This document shows, piece by piece, positions 55,003 to 64,000 of a stretch of 64,000 nt of DNA. The stretch lies in contig NZ_KE383866.1 of the NCBI RefSeq assembly GCF_000422505.1, positions 124,001 to 188,000 of the forward strand, read 5' to 3'. The position numbers and the translations under genes were made by a program. The stretch comes from Paenibacillus pinihumi DSM 23905 = JCM 16419 (GTDB lineage: Bacteria > Bacillota > Bacilli > Paenibacillales > Paenibacillaceae). The notes beneath the pieces were generated by a model, which saw only the letters and a list, made by a program, of their open reading frames with translations, made no database searches and had not been told where the DNA came from. Every line of letters starts with the position of its first letter. Position 1 is the first letter of the stretch.

Positions 55003-56100
55003 TTATTTTACCCTGTATTCATCAAAGTAGCGCGGGATAATCGTTGTTGAAGCTCCCGGCTGCTGAGGCAATACATAATAGCCATCTTTCACTGTCGCCG
55101 GTTCCTCAAAAATATGGCGAATCCACGGAATATACTCCAGCATGATGGCCCCCGGGGTAGCTGCTACGAGATGCTGGTGAATTTGCCCCATATCCCCTAC
55201 ATGCGGACATACCGGGAGATCATATGCAGCAGCAAGTCCGGCGATTTGCATCCATTCCGTAACCCCCCCTACCCGCGTTACATCCACTTGGACATATTCT
55301 ACAGCGCCCTGGGCGATGTAATCACGGAAGGCATATTTATTGTAGACGTGCTCGCCTAACGCGATCGGAACATTCAGCTCATCTGCAAGCTTGCGGTGGT
55401 TGGCAATATCATCCGGATTCAGCGGCTCCTCCAGCCAAATGAGGTCGAACTGCTCAAGCTTTTTGCCCCATGTCATCGCTGTCGTAATGTTCCATTGCTG
55501 ATTCACATCAATCATCAGCCCGACATCATCTCCGATTGCCTTGCGCACAGCCTGCACACGGTCAAAGTCTTCACGCGGGTCCGGCTTGCCGACTTTCATT
55601 TTAACAGCAGTAAAGCCCTGATCCAGAATGGCGCTCATATCTTCAATCAGCCGCTCTTTGCTCCAGTTGAGCCAGCCGCCATTCGTATTATAAGCTTTGA
55701 TCTTCTCCGGCTTGTGGCCGCCAAGATATTGCCAAAGCGGCTTTTCAGCAGACTTGGACATAATATCCCATAAAGCAATATCTACAGCCGCCAATGCCAT
55801 ATGGGTTACTCCTGCCCGGCCGATCCAGTGCATTGGGCCAAAGCGCAGCTCATCCCAAATTTGCTTCACCATAAACGGGTCTTTGCCAATCAAGGCCGGT
55901 GCATAATAGCGGTCGATCGTTTCGGCGATCATCTCGTCACCTTTGGCACAGGTACCTGTATATCCATAGCCGGTAATCCCTTCATCCGTTTCAATGCGGA
56001 TTCCTGTTACTCCCCAATGTGTGGCAATATTGATTGCATCCGTAATTGGCGGTGTAATCGGGACATGCAAAATAAAGCTGTTTGCTTTAGTAATTTTCAT
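55003..56100 (-). CDS. Enolase-superfamily enzyme (mandelate racemase/muconate lactonizing type), probable sugar-acid dehydratase
   Basis: 365 residues. The barrel has the KxK base motif AVKMKVG (Lys167, Lys169), metal ligands Asp198 (MIDVNQQW), Glu224 (WLEEPLN) and Glu250 (LGEHVYN), and a His300 (VCPHVGD) where the mandelate-racemase subgroup has its catalytic His. These proteins remove a proton next to a carboxylate; dehydration of aldonate or aldarate sugars is the commonest activity. The substrate is not set by sequence. The gene is preceded by two palindromes shared with the GntR regulator gene upstream, which probably represses it. ATG after AAGGAGG. Confidence 0.88.
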   Translation of the reverse strand: MKITKANSFILHVPITPPITDAINIATHWGVTGIRIETDEGITGYGYTGTCAKGDEMIAETIDRYYAPALIGKDPFMVKQIWDELRFGPMHWIGRAGVTHMALAAVDIALWDIMSKSAEKPLWQYLGGHKPEKIKAYNTNGGWLNWSKERLIEDMSAILDQGFTAVKMKVGKPDPREDFDRVQAVRKAIGDDVGLMIDVNQQWNITTAMTWGKKLEQFDLIWLEEPLNPDDIANHRKLADELNVPIALGEHVYNKYAFRDYIAQGAVEYVQVDVTRVGGVTEWMQIAGLAAAYDLPVCPHVGDMGQIHQHLVAATPGAIMLEYIPWIRHIFEEPATVKDGYYVLPQQPGASTTIIPRYFDEYRVK

Positions 56101-56215
56101 AAGAAAAGTCCTCCTTAAAATAGATGAATAATTTCAATTACAATGCATATCAGAAGAATCCGGGAATAAAGGCGATTGCTCTGATTTTTTGGAAATTTTA
56201 ATTTGTATAAAATAA

Positions 56216-56248
56216 ATCGTGTACGATTATTAAAGTATCATACATGAT
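56216..56248. promoter_or_regulatory. Two GntR/FCD operators before the dehydratase gene
   Basis: ATCGTGTACGAT (56216-56227) and ATCATACATGAT (56237-56248) are palindromes with the same five-base arms pattern ATCRT..AYGAT, spaced 21 bases start to start (two helical turns). A third copy lies at 56966-56977. Confidence 0.7.
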
Positions 56249-56262
56249 TTATAATGTAAAGA

Positions 56263-56298
56263 GGGTGCGCGAACCCTATTTAAAATGTTCGCGCACCC
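56263..56298 (-). terminator. Terminator overlapping the end of the GntR gene
   Basis: GGGTGCGCGAAC (56263-56274) pairs perfectly with GTTCGCGCACCC (56287-56298). One arm lies inside the last codons of the regulator gene; the following T-tract is weak. Confidence 0.65.
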
Positions 56299-56929
56299 TT
56301 TTATGAGCATTCTTCAAATGTACCCGCATAGCATCTATGGCATTACCCGTATTCTCTTCAAGCAAAGCATGCAGAATCGCTTCATGCTCCACTTTTTCCG
56401 CGTTGATTTCAATTTTGTAGTGAAGCAGATTCAAATACCGGTAAATGCGTTCAATTAACGATGTGACCGTCCGCTGCAAGTTTTCATTATTGGCATAAGC
56501 CAGTATTGTGCCATGCAGCCCTTCATTCATTTTCAGAATACGCCCCTCTTCACCATTCTGAGCGGGAGTGTCTGATCCAGTAGAAAGCTCATTCAGAATC
56601 TGCTGAAGCTTTGCCTTTGGCAAATAGGGGATTGCCTTGCGAATCGCCAGTTCCTCCAGGGAGCTGCGAATCTCGAATATTTCATCAATATCACGCAGGT
56701 TCATCTCCGCAACGAACATCCCTTTGAAGGGAACTACGGTCACGAAGCCTTCCGAAGACAGCTTGAACAGTGCTTCCCGAATCGGAATATTGCTGACACC
56801 TAGATCACGAGCCAGCTTATCAATGTTGATCTTATCACCCGCCGTCATCTCGTGCGAAAGAATCTGCCGCTTTAATAAGGCATACAGTTCATCCGTAAGC
56901 ACATAACGGCCTAATGGTTTCTTTTCCAT
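56276..56929 (-). CDS. GntR family regulator, FCD (FadR) subgroup
   Basis: 217 residues from the ATG at 56929, which follows GGTGGAG; an ATG at 56974 would lie inside the operator. The winged helix (IDKLARDLGVSNIPIREALF, then SEGFVTVVPFKGMFV) is followed by the all-helical FCD ligand domain, with its metal-binding residues suggested by EIRSSLEELA, NEGLHGTIL and VEHEAILHALL. FCD proteins usually sense sugar acids or other carboxylates. Linkage and shared palindromes point to control of the neighbouring dehydratase gene and of itself. Confidence 0.9.
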   Translation of the reverse strand: MEKKPLGRYVLTDELYALLKRQILSHEMTAGDKINIDKLARDLGVSNIPIREALFKLSSEGFVTVVPFKGMFVAEMNLRDIDEIFEIRSSLEELAIRKAIPYLPKAKLQQILNELSTGSDTPAQNGEEGRILKMNEGLHGTILAYANNENLQRTVTSLIERIYRYLNLLHYKIEINAEKVEHEAILHALLEENTGNAIDAMRVHLKNAHKRVREHFK

Positions 56930-56965
56930 AAAGCTCCACCCTATTTTTAGACTTCCCTTTATTAT

Positions 56966-56977
56966 ATCATCCATGAT
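56966..56977. promoter_or_regulatory. GntR/FCD operator before the regulator gene
   Basis: ATCATCCATGAT, differing by one base from the operator at 56237-56248. It lies 37 bases upstream of the regulator start, consistent with autoregulation. Confidence 0.65.
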
Positions 56978-56983
56978 TCATTA

Positions 56984-59900
56984 TTAGTATCTGCGATGTA
57001 TCTGAATGACTTCAGTCCAGCTATTGGCGATACGGATGGTTACCGATGCTGTTTTCTTGACACCATTGCTGTAAGTAACCGTATAGAGGAAATTATAGCT
57101 GCCATCCTTTAGCTCCTCCAGCTTGACGCTTGCTTCCTTTTCACCCAGGTAGCCCTTCCAGACCGATGACTGCCTGCTCAAATTCGCGCTGCCGATTCGG
57201 GCTACTTCCGCTTGTATACTGCTAGCTGCTGTTAAGCTGCCACCGGAGGATGAGGCAGCTGTAGGAACAGCCTGAAGCACAAACCCTTCACCGGCCCAGA
57301 ATACATCTGCAGGACGCTGAGAGTTCGGATTGGACTCGTTCCATTTGACCCGGCGAGCCTCCCATTCAGGAGTATGTAACACTTGTGCGGTCAACGACAA
57401 AGGCAATAGCTGAACCGTTTTGACAGCATCCTGCTCATTTGGCTCCCCTTTACTGTCTACAGCGCGAAGCCGGATGATATAGGTCCCTGCCCGGTTCTCT
57501 GTCACACTGCCCGGGATTGAGATATGTTCCGTCTCATATGAACTGCTGTAACCTCCTGGCCCGGATACGCTCCACTGATACGTCATCGCGTCCCCATCAG
57601 GGTCCAATGAACGATTAGTACAGACGATAGTATCCCCTTCATATCCCGGATTAGGCGTGCAAGTAAAATCAGCAACCGGTGGACGGTTTGTTTCAATAAA
57701 GAAGAACTTCCGGTCACTCCAGTCGCCCCACTCGATGCCATCATGTACCCGGACTTGAACATACATGTTTACTTTTTCCGGTAAATCGGAAGGCGTTGTC
57801 CATTTGAAGACATTGCCATTCCGCTCTCCGGAATCAAGCTGGAGATATCCTCCGTACCTATAAATCCGGACCTGATATTGTGCCTGTCTGTCGATTTGGT
57901 CTGCATCCTTGAATATCCATTCAAATGTCGGGCGCAGGACATCAAATCTGGTTGGCTTGCTTTGATCTGAGCTTTCAGGAACCTGAATTTCGGCTCTTGG
58001 CTTCCGGTTGACGATGTACACCTGCTTGGTCAGCTCGGCGGTCAAGCCACCGGAGTCCTTTACAACCTGACGAATGGCAAATGTACCGATCGTGTTGAAG
58101 CTTTTGATCCATTCCGTCCGTGAATTACTTTGGTAGGTTTCCGGTCCATCGGTCGTTACATTTTTAATATACCAGCCGTGCTCGATACTCTCGCGGTCTC
58201 CGTCCTCCAAATCGTAGGCGGACGATTCAATAAGCATATCTGTATTCCGGTAGGTTGTAATCGGTGTCGTCGTAAAGCCCGGCACAGGCGGCGTATTCGG
58301 CAGCGGTGCCTCCAGCCATATTTCCTGCTCATACCAGTCCGACCATGCGCCATACTCGTCTTTTACAGACAGACGAATGGTATAAAGCCCTTTCTTCGTT
58401 GGCCTTCGGAGCTGACCATTTACACTTTTGCCATCCGGATCGCTGTACGCCCATTTATACTGGGTAACTCCCCTCGTCTTGCAGTAATCAATACCCGTTG
58501 CTTCCTTGGAGCAGGTTCCCCCAGGGAGCCAGCGGTCCGGGTCATAGCTAGCATCGGTGTAGCTCAATACATAATTGTCATCTTGTTTAATCGTAAATTT
58601 CGCTATCGGCTTTCTATGGATGATGACCGTCTTCGTGTACGGATCAGATCTTTGCATATAGGAAGCAAAGGCATCCGATTTCGGATACTTGTACCCGGAA
58701 GGCGTCGGATCATCGACACCTGAATACGTAATGGTGTACTGTCCGACTTTATCCAGTTGGGCCAACGGTTCATTCAATATTTTCTCATGATATCGGGAAC
58801 GGCCCGATAATCCGTCTTTGGCGTCCAGAAACTTGTTTGGCTGGCTATGAACATAAATCCATTCATCCAGTTCCGGCACTTGATCATCATTTTCTGCATC
58901 TTCAAACAAGGTTGTGTAAGTCAGTTCCTCTCCCACAAGACCAACATCATCTATTTTATTCGGATCGATAATGAGAACAGACACCTGCAGATTGCGGAAT
59001 TTGGTTCCCGGCGCATTAAAGAAATAGCCATAGCTGCCTTCCTTGAAAGTCTTGTCCGTCACATCAAATAACGGCAATCCTTGAGAACGAATTTTAATTT
59101 TATCCCGTCGAACAGACACCTTTAGATGCAGAAACTGTTCGCCGCTTACGCTAATCGTTGCGGCCCCCAGGGAAGTCCGCTTCCCGTTTACCAGTTTGAC
59201 CAGCTCAGCTTTATTATTGTAAAGCTCCAGCCTGTACATGTTCTTGTTATCTTGGGCGCGGAAGGCAAATCCGGACGGGTGTGTGCTGACAGCCAATGAC
59301 TGCTGAAATTCAAAGGTGAAATCCGAATCAGCGATTGAAGTATGCTTTTTAAGCACTTGTCCCAACTCATCCTCATTTGGACTCGCCTCCACGATGCCTT
59401 TGCTGCTGAACAATGTTTCTTTTACATACGAGCTTGGGGTATTATACGCATACGTTGCATTGCCTTCCCATCTCCAGCGCAGTTCCGTGTATTTTTCCTC
59501 AAAAAGAGCGTAAAACTCGCCGTCAGCGCCGAAGCCGTATTTTTTCACACTAAACTCCAGCTCATCCCTGTCTCCTGAACTACAATTCATATAAGCCGTA
59601 GGATATTTATTAAATGTATAGACACTTTTAATGAGCTGTCCGAATTTATCGATAACGTGAATCTTATTAAACGAGTCGATAATATAAGTTATGCCATCCT
59701 GTGAGGTCGCATAAAAAACATCGTAACGGTCATACTTTGACCAGTCAGAGCCTCCAGATCGCACACTGCACCCGCTTGAGCTGGATGACCACCGATCGCT
59801 TCTTTCCTTATTTGAATAGACCGTATAAGTTTTCGTTGTTCCCGTCCATTTGTTTTGAGATTCCAGCATTTCAGATACAGTCGTTGTATTTCCGCCGGAA

Positions 59901-62900
59901 TACCACTCATATTTCTCCCGGATATAAACCTTTTTTACAACGACTTCGGAATCTTCGTAAATTACTAGCTTTTCTATTTTTTTGTCATTGGGGAGGTTCG
60001 TTATTTCCAGGTCATCCTCCCTGTTGGTTCGTATAACCGCTGTTTTGAGAGGTGAACCTGTATACGGTTTTAACGTTTTAATATCGTACCATTTTAAGGA
60101 TGGATTTCCGTTAACGGCCCGTTCGTAAAATCCGATATATTTCATGTCTTCGCTGAACTCAACACCAGCCGCATATTGACTGGAGTAATACGGATAATTG
60201 ACTTTAAACGGAATTTCTGAGCTGCTGTCTGTGCGAACTTTCACAGTTTCATACGTCCAAGATACTTTTCCGTCTATATCAGTTCTTTGCAGAGAACACA
60301 TCCAATAGTGGTTATCACTATCTTCCCGGTAGTATTTGCACGCAATTTGATACGTGCCACCCCATGCATCCATGACCGGGTAAAATGAATCGTACGTTTC
60401 AACATCTTTCCATTGTCCATAGGTCTGGGTAAAATTATAATTTGCATTGATTTGCTTATAGGTCACTTTTCCGAAAACACCATACATAGGCTTTGTTGAT
60501 CCTACCGGCCCTTTATGCAAGGTGAATGGAAGTTTAAATTGTGTACCTGTATACGCCAGCCAAGAGATTTGCCTGGTTTCCCCTTTTATTTCTGCTCCTG
60601 CTGGCGGAGCTTTATAAGGCGACTTTCCATATCTGTTTACGATGCTGTCTGTCTTCACATCATAGCTCAGGTAAATTTCGTTCAGCTTATCTGCAGTTCC
60701 CTTAAATATGGTCGAGCCAACCCAATCATTTTTAAACAGGACAGCAGCAGGATTAATGTTAAAAATATCAAACTCCGGCGGCTCAGGACTGTCACTGGTC
60801 AGGGAGAAAGAAGTTTGCGGTGCTTCGTTAACGACTTCAATCTCATATGTAGTCTTGTCTTTTAATCCCCAATCCTCCTCAACTTCTATTTGGAACCGGT
60901 ACCGCCCTACTTTTACCGGATTAAACTTATACGTTCCTTTAAGCTGAAGATTGGTCATTCTTGCTGGTTCCTTATTGAATTTGCCGCTGTTATCCGCATC
61001 GTACCAGATGGTGAGTTCGCTGCGAATAATCTCATCATTGTCCGGACTATAGGACTTATTAAGAATATCAATTGGGCCGCGTAATATCCGCTGGGGGATT
61101 TCCAATTTTGCAACCGGCGGCTTGTCCGGCACAACGTTTATGGCTGCTGTTGCTTTGTCTTTTAGCAAGCTGCGGATACCTGCGCTATCCGTGACCTCCA
61201 GCTCGACGATTTCTGTCCCTAACCGGGTGTACTTGTCCTGCTTGTTCGTCCAATGATAATTCCGAATCGTTTTGTTCAGTGCTGCTGTACTGCCTTGCCC
61301 ATGAATGGCATTCAGCTTTAACGGACGATTGACAATGACTTCCGACGGCGCAACAATGCGCGGGATCGGATTTTTAGGGACAACCCGGATGCTGGTCGAA
61401 GCTCTTGACGATGCTCCAAAAACATCTCTCATGGTTGCTGAAATAGCATGTATACCCGGATTTCCCATAGTAATGCCGTGGTAGCCATCTATATGCAAAT
61501 TGTCCTTGTACACTGTAGGAATTGTCTTCAGGAACGAGCTGCTGGTTGTGTCAAAATCAAACCCTTCAAAGAAATACTCGTCTCCATCCGGATCATACGG
61601 AGTTGGAACGCTAGGATCATAAATATAGATCATATCCAGAACTTCCCCTTCAAGAACCTCTTGCAAAGGAAGCGTCGGTGCCCATGGATATACAAATCCG
61701 ATCTGGAATATCGGAGGACGATTATTTTTCGGACTGGTTACAACAAGCGGCTTCGGCCCGACCCAATCCGATGTGCCGCAGCTCGTCGTCACTTCAATGT
61801 ATACTTGATGCGTCCCTGCTGCAATCAGCCATGGATACTTGTCATAAGCAAATGTTGAGGTCGTACTAATGTCTGTTACCGGATTTGTGACCACACTGCT
61901 GCTGCCGCGGACAATTCGGTATCGATGCGAATAATAGGTGCACCCGCTGACTGAGATTTGCGGTATAAGATTAAAGGTCTCCCTAAACTCAATCGTTCCC
62001 GGATTGATATAAAAATCCGCATTATACTTACCTGAATTATTGGTTTTTTCATAAAAGAAAGACACATACACCGTCTTATTAGCCGTCGTTAGGCTTACGG
62101 ACGCAAAACTGCCGCTATTTACTGTGTTCTTATAGGATGAATAGTCGACGTTGAACCCCTGAAAAGTTCCATATGTACTGATATCAGGTTGTATCGTCTT
62201 GGTAGCTGGAAGTTTGCTTACGGCTTCCGAATTTTCTCCAGCCAATGTGTAGCTGCCTGCTCCGCTTGTGCGGACCATGTGGCGGATTTTGATTATTCCA
62301 GCAGCGTTGCCAGGCGGCTTTTCATCTTCAATCTTACTGTAATAGAAGTTGATTCGATGTGTGTCATAAGATCCATTATAGTAAATATTCGGAGTTCCCT
62401 TTTTCACATCACCGCCCGGAATTCCATCATTACTTTCTTTGTAGCCCTCATATTTATACTCTTTGTGAGTTAAAGGCTTTTCTTCGTACAGTTTTCCAAT
62501 CACCATATCTTTAGTTTCTGTCGGAAAGACAGAAGTCAAACTTTGCCCGTTAGTTGTATAATGCTGAGTAATCATTTGACCATTGAGATGAAACTCAAAG
62601 ACAACCGGAAAATAGTAGCGGTAAACCTTGGCTCCTGGAGCACATCGTTTTTGAATTTTACCATTTACTATTACATCCTGATTACAATATTCACTACCTG
62701 TCATGTCTTGATGTCGGTCAGAAGTGAGCTCTCCAGATAGATTCACCTTAAAAGTGATATTACTTGTACCGATACCGGATTTATTTGATAGGGCAGGGTC
62801 ATTTACCGATTTAGAGAGAAAATCCGCATACGCACCATAATCTTGATTAATTCTAGATTTATTGAAATAGAATATGTGATTACTATTGAAAGTATTGAAT

Positions 62901-63217
62901 TTATATACTTTCACATCCGTTACAGTACGACCAGGAAACGAAAAGTCATAGGTATGATAAAGTAAATCAGACGGTACTGTATCACCTGGTCCGATGTTCG
63001 TAAATTGTCCTTTTGTATTACTCCAAGCTTCATAGTACATAAATCCTACAGCATAACGTTTGTTATTTATAGGGTAAGGTTGTATCGATGCATTTCCAAA
63101 GTCTGGGTTAGCATTTGCCACCCTAAAGTTATCAACTAATAGTATAAAGGGAAGCAATAGTTCTAAAATTAAAGTAAAAAGAAGTACCAATGATAATCCC
63201 TTTAATTTATGTTTCAC
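56984..63217 (-). CDS. Very large secreted protein with PKD-like domains
   Basis: 2077 residues from a GTG ten bases after GGAGG; that ribosome site overlaps the stop of the upstream gene. Residues 1-36 form a signal/anchor (LSLVLLFTLILELLLPFILL). The rest is extracytoplasmic. PKD-type beta modules recur: PVAKLEIPQ near 750, IAKFTIKQDDN near 1600, PPVPGFTTTP near 1720 and the classical PVADFTCTPNPGYEGDTIVC near 1915 with SLDPDGDAMTYQWSV. Around 1390-1500 lies a concanavalin-like region (FTFEFQQSLAVSTHPSGFAF, MYRLELYNNKAELVKLVNG). The middle (1100-1350) is rich in Tyr and Ser. No catalytic motif was found. Likely a cell-surface or matrix protein. Confidence 0.82.
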   Translation of the reverse strand: MKHKLKGLSLVLLFTLILELLLPFILLVDNFRVANANPDFGNASIQPYPINNKRYAVGFMYYEAWSNTKGQFTNIGPGDTVPSDLLYHTYDFSFPGRTVTDVKVYKFNTFNSNHIFYFNKSRINQDYGAYADFLSKSVNDPALSNKSGIGTSNITFKVNLSGELTSDRHQDMTGSEYCNQDVIVNGKIQKRCAPGAKVYRYYFPVVFEFHLNGQMITQHYTTNGQSLTSVFPTETKDMVIGKLYEEKPLTHKEYKYEGYKESNDGIPGGDVKKGTPNIYYNGSYDTHRINFYYSKIEDEKPPGNAAGIIKIRHMVRTSGAGSYTLAGENSEAVSKLPATKTIQPDISTYGTFQGFNVDYSSYKNTVNSGSFASVSLTTANKTVYVSFFYEKTNNSGKYNADFYINPGTIEFRETFNLIPQISVSGCTYYSHRYRIVRGSSSVVTNPVTDISTTSTFAYDKYPWLIAAGTHQVYIEVTTSCGTSDWVGPKPLVVTSPKNNRPPIFQIGFVYPWAPTLPLQEVLEGEVLDMIYIYDPSVPTPYDPDGDEYFFEGFDFDTTSSSFLKTIPTVYKDNLHIDGYHGITMGNPGIHAISATMRDVFGASSRASTSIRVVPKNPIPRIVAPSEVIVNRPLKLNAIHGQGSTAALNKTIRNYHWTNKQDKYTRLGTEIVELEVTDSAGIRSLLKDKATAAINVVPDKPPVAKLEIPQRILRGPIDILNKSYSPDNDEIIRSELTIWYDADNSGKFNKEPARMTNLQLKGTYKFNPVKVGRYRFQIEVEEDWGLKDKTTYEIEVVNEAPQTSFSLTSDSPEPPEFDIFNINPAAVLFKNDWVGSTIFKGTADKLNEIYLSYDVKTDSIVNRYGKSPYKAPPAGAEIKGETRQISWLAYTGTQFKLPFTLHKGPVGSTKPMYGVFGKVTYKQINANYNFTQTYGQWKDVETYDSFYPVMDAWGGTYQIACKYYREDSDNHYWMCSLQRTDIDGKVSWTYETVKVRTDSSSEIPFKVNYPYYSSQYAAGVEFSEDMKYIGFYERAVNGNPSLKWYDIKTLKPYTGSPLKTAVIRTNREDDLEITNLPNDKKIEKLVIYEDSEVVVKKVYIREKYEWYSGGNTTTVSEMLESQNKWTGTTKTYTVYSNKERSDRWSSSSSGCSVRSGGSDWSKYDRYDVFYATSQDGITYIIDSFNKIHVIDKFGQLIKSVYTFNKYPTAYMNCSSGDRDELEFSVKKYGFGADGEFYALFEEKYTELRWRWEGNATYAYNTPSSYVKETLFSSKGIVEASPNEDELGQVLKKHTSIADSDFTFEFQQSLAVSTHPSGFAFRAQDNKNMYRLELYNNKAELVKLVNGKRTSLGAATISVSGEQFLHLKVSVRRDKIKIRSQGLPLFDVTDKTFKEGSYGYFFNAPGTKFRNLQVSVLIIDPNKIDDVGLVGEELTYTTLFEDAENDDQVPELDEWIYVHSQPNKFLDAKDGLSGRSRYHEKILNEPLAQLDKVGQYTITYSGVDDPTPSGYKYPKSDAFASYMQRSDPYTKTVIIHRKPIAKFTIKQDDNYVLSYTDASYDPDRWLPGGTCSKEATGIDYCKTRGVTQYKWAYSDPDGKSVNGQLRRPTKKGLYTIRLSVKDEYGAWSDWYEQEIWLEAPLPNTPPVPGFTTTPITTYRNTDMLIESSAYDLEDGDRESIEHGWYIKNVTTDGPETYQSNSRTEWIKSFNTIGTFAIRQVVKDSGGLTAELTKQVYIVNRKPRAEIQVPESSDQSKPTRFDVLRPTFEWIFKDADQIDRQAQYQVRIYRYGGYLQLDSGERNGNVFKWTTPSDLPEKVNMYVQVRVHDGIEWGDWSDRKFFFIETNRPPVADFTCTPNPGYEGDTIVCTNRSLDPDGDAMTYQWSVSGPGGYSSSYETEHISIPGSVTENRAGTYIIRLRAVDSKGEPNEQDAVKTVQLLPLSLTAQVLHTPEWEARRVKWNESNPNSQRPADVFWAGEGFVLQAVPTAASSSGGSLTAASSIQAEVARIGSANLSRQSSVWKGYLGEKEASVKLEELKDGSYNFLYTVTYSNGVKKTASVTIRIANSWTEVIQIHRRY

Positions 63218-63224
63218 CTACGGG

Positions 63225-64000
63225 TTACCTCCAATCACTTTTTACTGCAATTAGAGATTCCGAAGTCAGACTAATTCCAATATATTCTATATCTTTCAGC
63301 CATGTTGTATCCTTATCAGCGTAGTAGTCCACTGGAAAATATTCTAAAGTCACAGAGTTCAATACTGATTCCTTTGTATATGGGCTCTGCAAACGAGGAG
63401 AAGAATCACTATTCATTAAAAATAAAGCATTGCCCATAGTTCCCTTACTATTTGATGAAAAACGAATATAGTCTTTCTTATCAGTGCCTACTGATTTATC
63501 TATTCTATAAACAATTATTCCATTACCTATTAATAAAGGAAAATCACTCTCCCTGGCCACTCGTATTGTTGTTTTCTTTTTACCATTCAACTCAGGATCT
63601 GGACTAAATATCGTAAAAATAGAACTATCCTTCGGATAATACTTCAAATAAGGCTTCGCATCCACTGGCTTAATAACATCCTCTATCTTCGGAACATCCT
63701 TACTGCCAATCCAAACATACTGATTTGGATGGTCCCATTCCACATTAACGCCTAACCCCTCACTAATTGCTCGCAAAGGAACCAGTGTACGTCCTCTATC
63801 AACAATAGCTGGCTGTGCCAAGGTAACCGACTTCCCATTGAAAGAGGCATTCTTGGACTCCATAGTAAGCTTTATTACTTTATCATTTTTGGTAATCGTA
63901 ATATCTTTAAGCTTCACTTCTAACTTACCGCCCATTTTCTCTGCAACAAAACGAATCGGGACCAGAACACTGCCGTCTATTATCTTCGGTTTAACATCAA
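63225..64000 (-). CDS. Copper-amine-oxidase N-terminal-like (stalk domain) protein, 5' end cut
   Basis: The frame is open to the right edge of the window, so the start is missing; 257 codons are visible. It contains two or more stalk repeats of the type VLVPIRFVAEKMGGKLEV and TLVPLRAISEGLGVNVEWDH with NQYVWIGS, which in Paenibacillus-type bacteria sit on the outer surface and are not enzymes. The C-terminal half (SIFTIFSPDPELNGKKKTTI and on) is unfamiliar and may be a partner domain. Its stop overlaps the ribosome site of the giant gene, so the two are in one operon. Confidence 0.82.
   Translation of the reverse strand, partial: DVKPKIIDGSVLVPIRFVAEKMGGKLEVKLKDITITKNDKVIKLTMESKNASFNGKSVTLAQPAIVDRGRTLVPLRAISEGLGVNVEWDHPNQYVWIGSKDVPKIEDVIKPVDAKPYLKYYPKDSSIFTIFSPDPELNGKKKTTIRVARESDFPLLIGNGIIVYRIDKSVGTDKKDYIRFSSNSKGTMGNALFLMNSDSSPRLQSPYTKESVLNSVTLEYFPVDYYADKDTTWLKDIEYIGISLTSESLIAVKSDWR

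Overview
The window looks like a chromosomal segment of a Paenibacillus-type member of the Bacillota. This is inferred from gene content (DUF5696, YIP1 and NHL proteins next to sugar permeases, many large solute-binding proteins, PKD-rich secreted proteins, copper-amine-oxidase-like stalk domains), from AGGAGG-type ribosome sites with frequent GTG and TTG starts, and from BirA and LacI control sites of Gram-positive type. No rRNA, tRNA, CRISPR array or phage was seen. It holds 47 protein genes (two cut by the window edges) and one complete group II intron.

Region 1-18.5 kb is a carbohydrate locus. A minus-strand run of ten genes (14832 down to 1) encodes a lipoprotein binding protein, a giant binding protein with sugar-binding-like modules, two permease pairs, an NHL/TPR protein, a YIP1 membrane protein, a DUF5696 protein and a secreted alpha-galactosidase-like enzyme. 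No ATPase is present, so a shared one encoded elsewhere is implied. A LacI-type regulator sits at the head, and a cytoplasmic GH36 alpha-galactosidase is transcribed divergently from a near-consensus SigA promoter. Together they suggest capture, import and hydrolysis of alpha-galactosides.

Region 18.5-24.6 kb (plus strand) has an ECF sigma factor with a membrane anti-sigma-like partner carrying a duplicated extracytoplasmic domain, a small VOC protein, and a four-gene polar amino-acid ABC importer that ends in an AroM-family gene. Region 24.7-33.5 kb has an orphan sugar-type binding protein, a dihydrolipoamide dehydrogenase/HlyD/ABC-2 permease operon diverging from a TetR regulator, and a DUF4965 glutaminase-like protein diverging from an AraC regulator.

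Region 33.5-39.4 kb is a two-component system followed by two ATPase-FtsX fusion transporters. Both transcription units start with the same TTAACA-type promoter element, pointing to control by the response regulator. Next come bioB, preceded by two BirA operators, an OsmC protein, a second LacI regulator, an unrecognised protein and a GNAT acetyltransferase.

Region 44-56.9 kb holds a group II intron lodged directly after the terminator of an oligopeptide-type ABC operon (SBP, B, C, D, F), a beta-gamma-crystallin/Vps62 protein, a small membrane protein, an enolase-superfamily dehydratase and its GntR/FCD regulator with three matching palindromes. The right end (57-64 kb) is an operon for a stalk-domain protein and a 2077-residue PKD-rich secreted protein.
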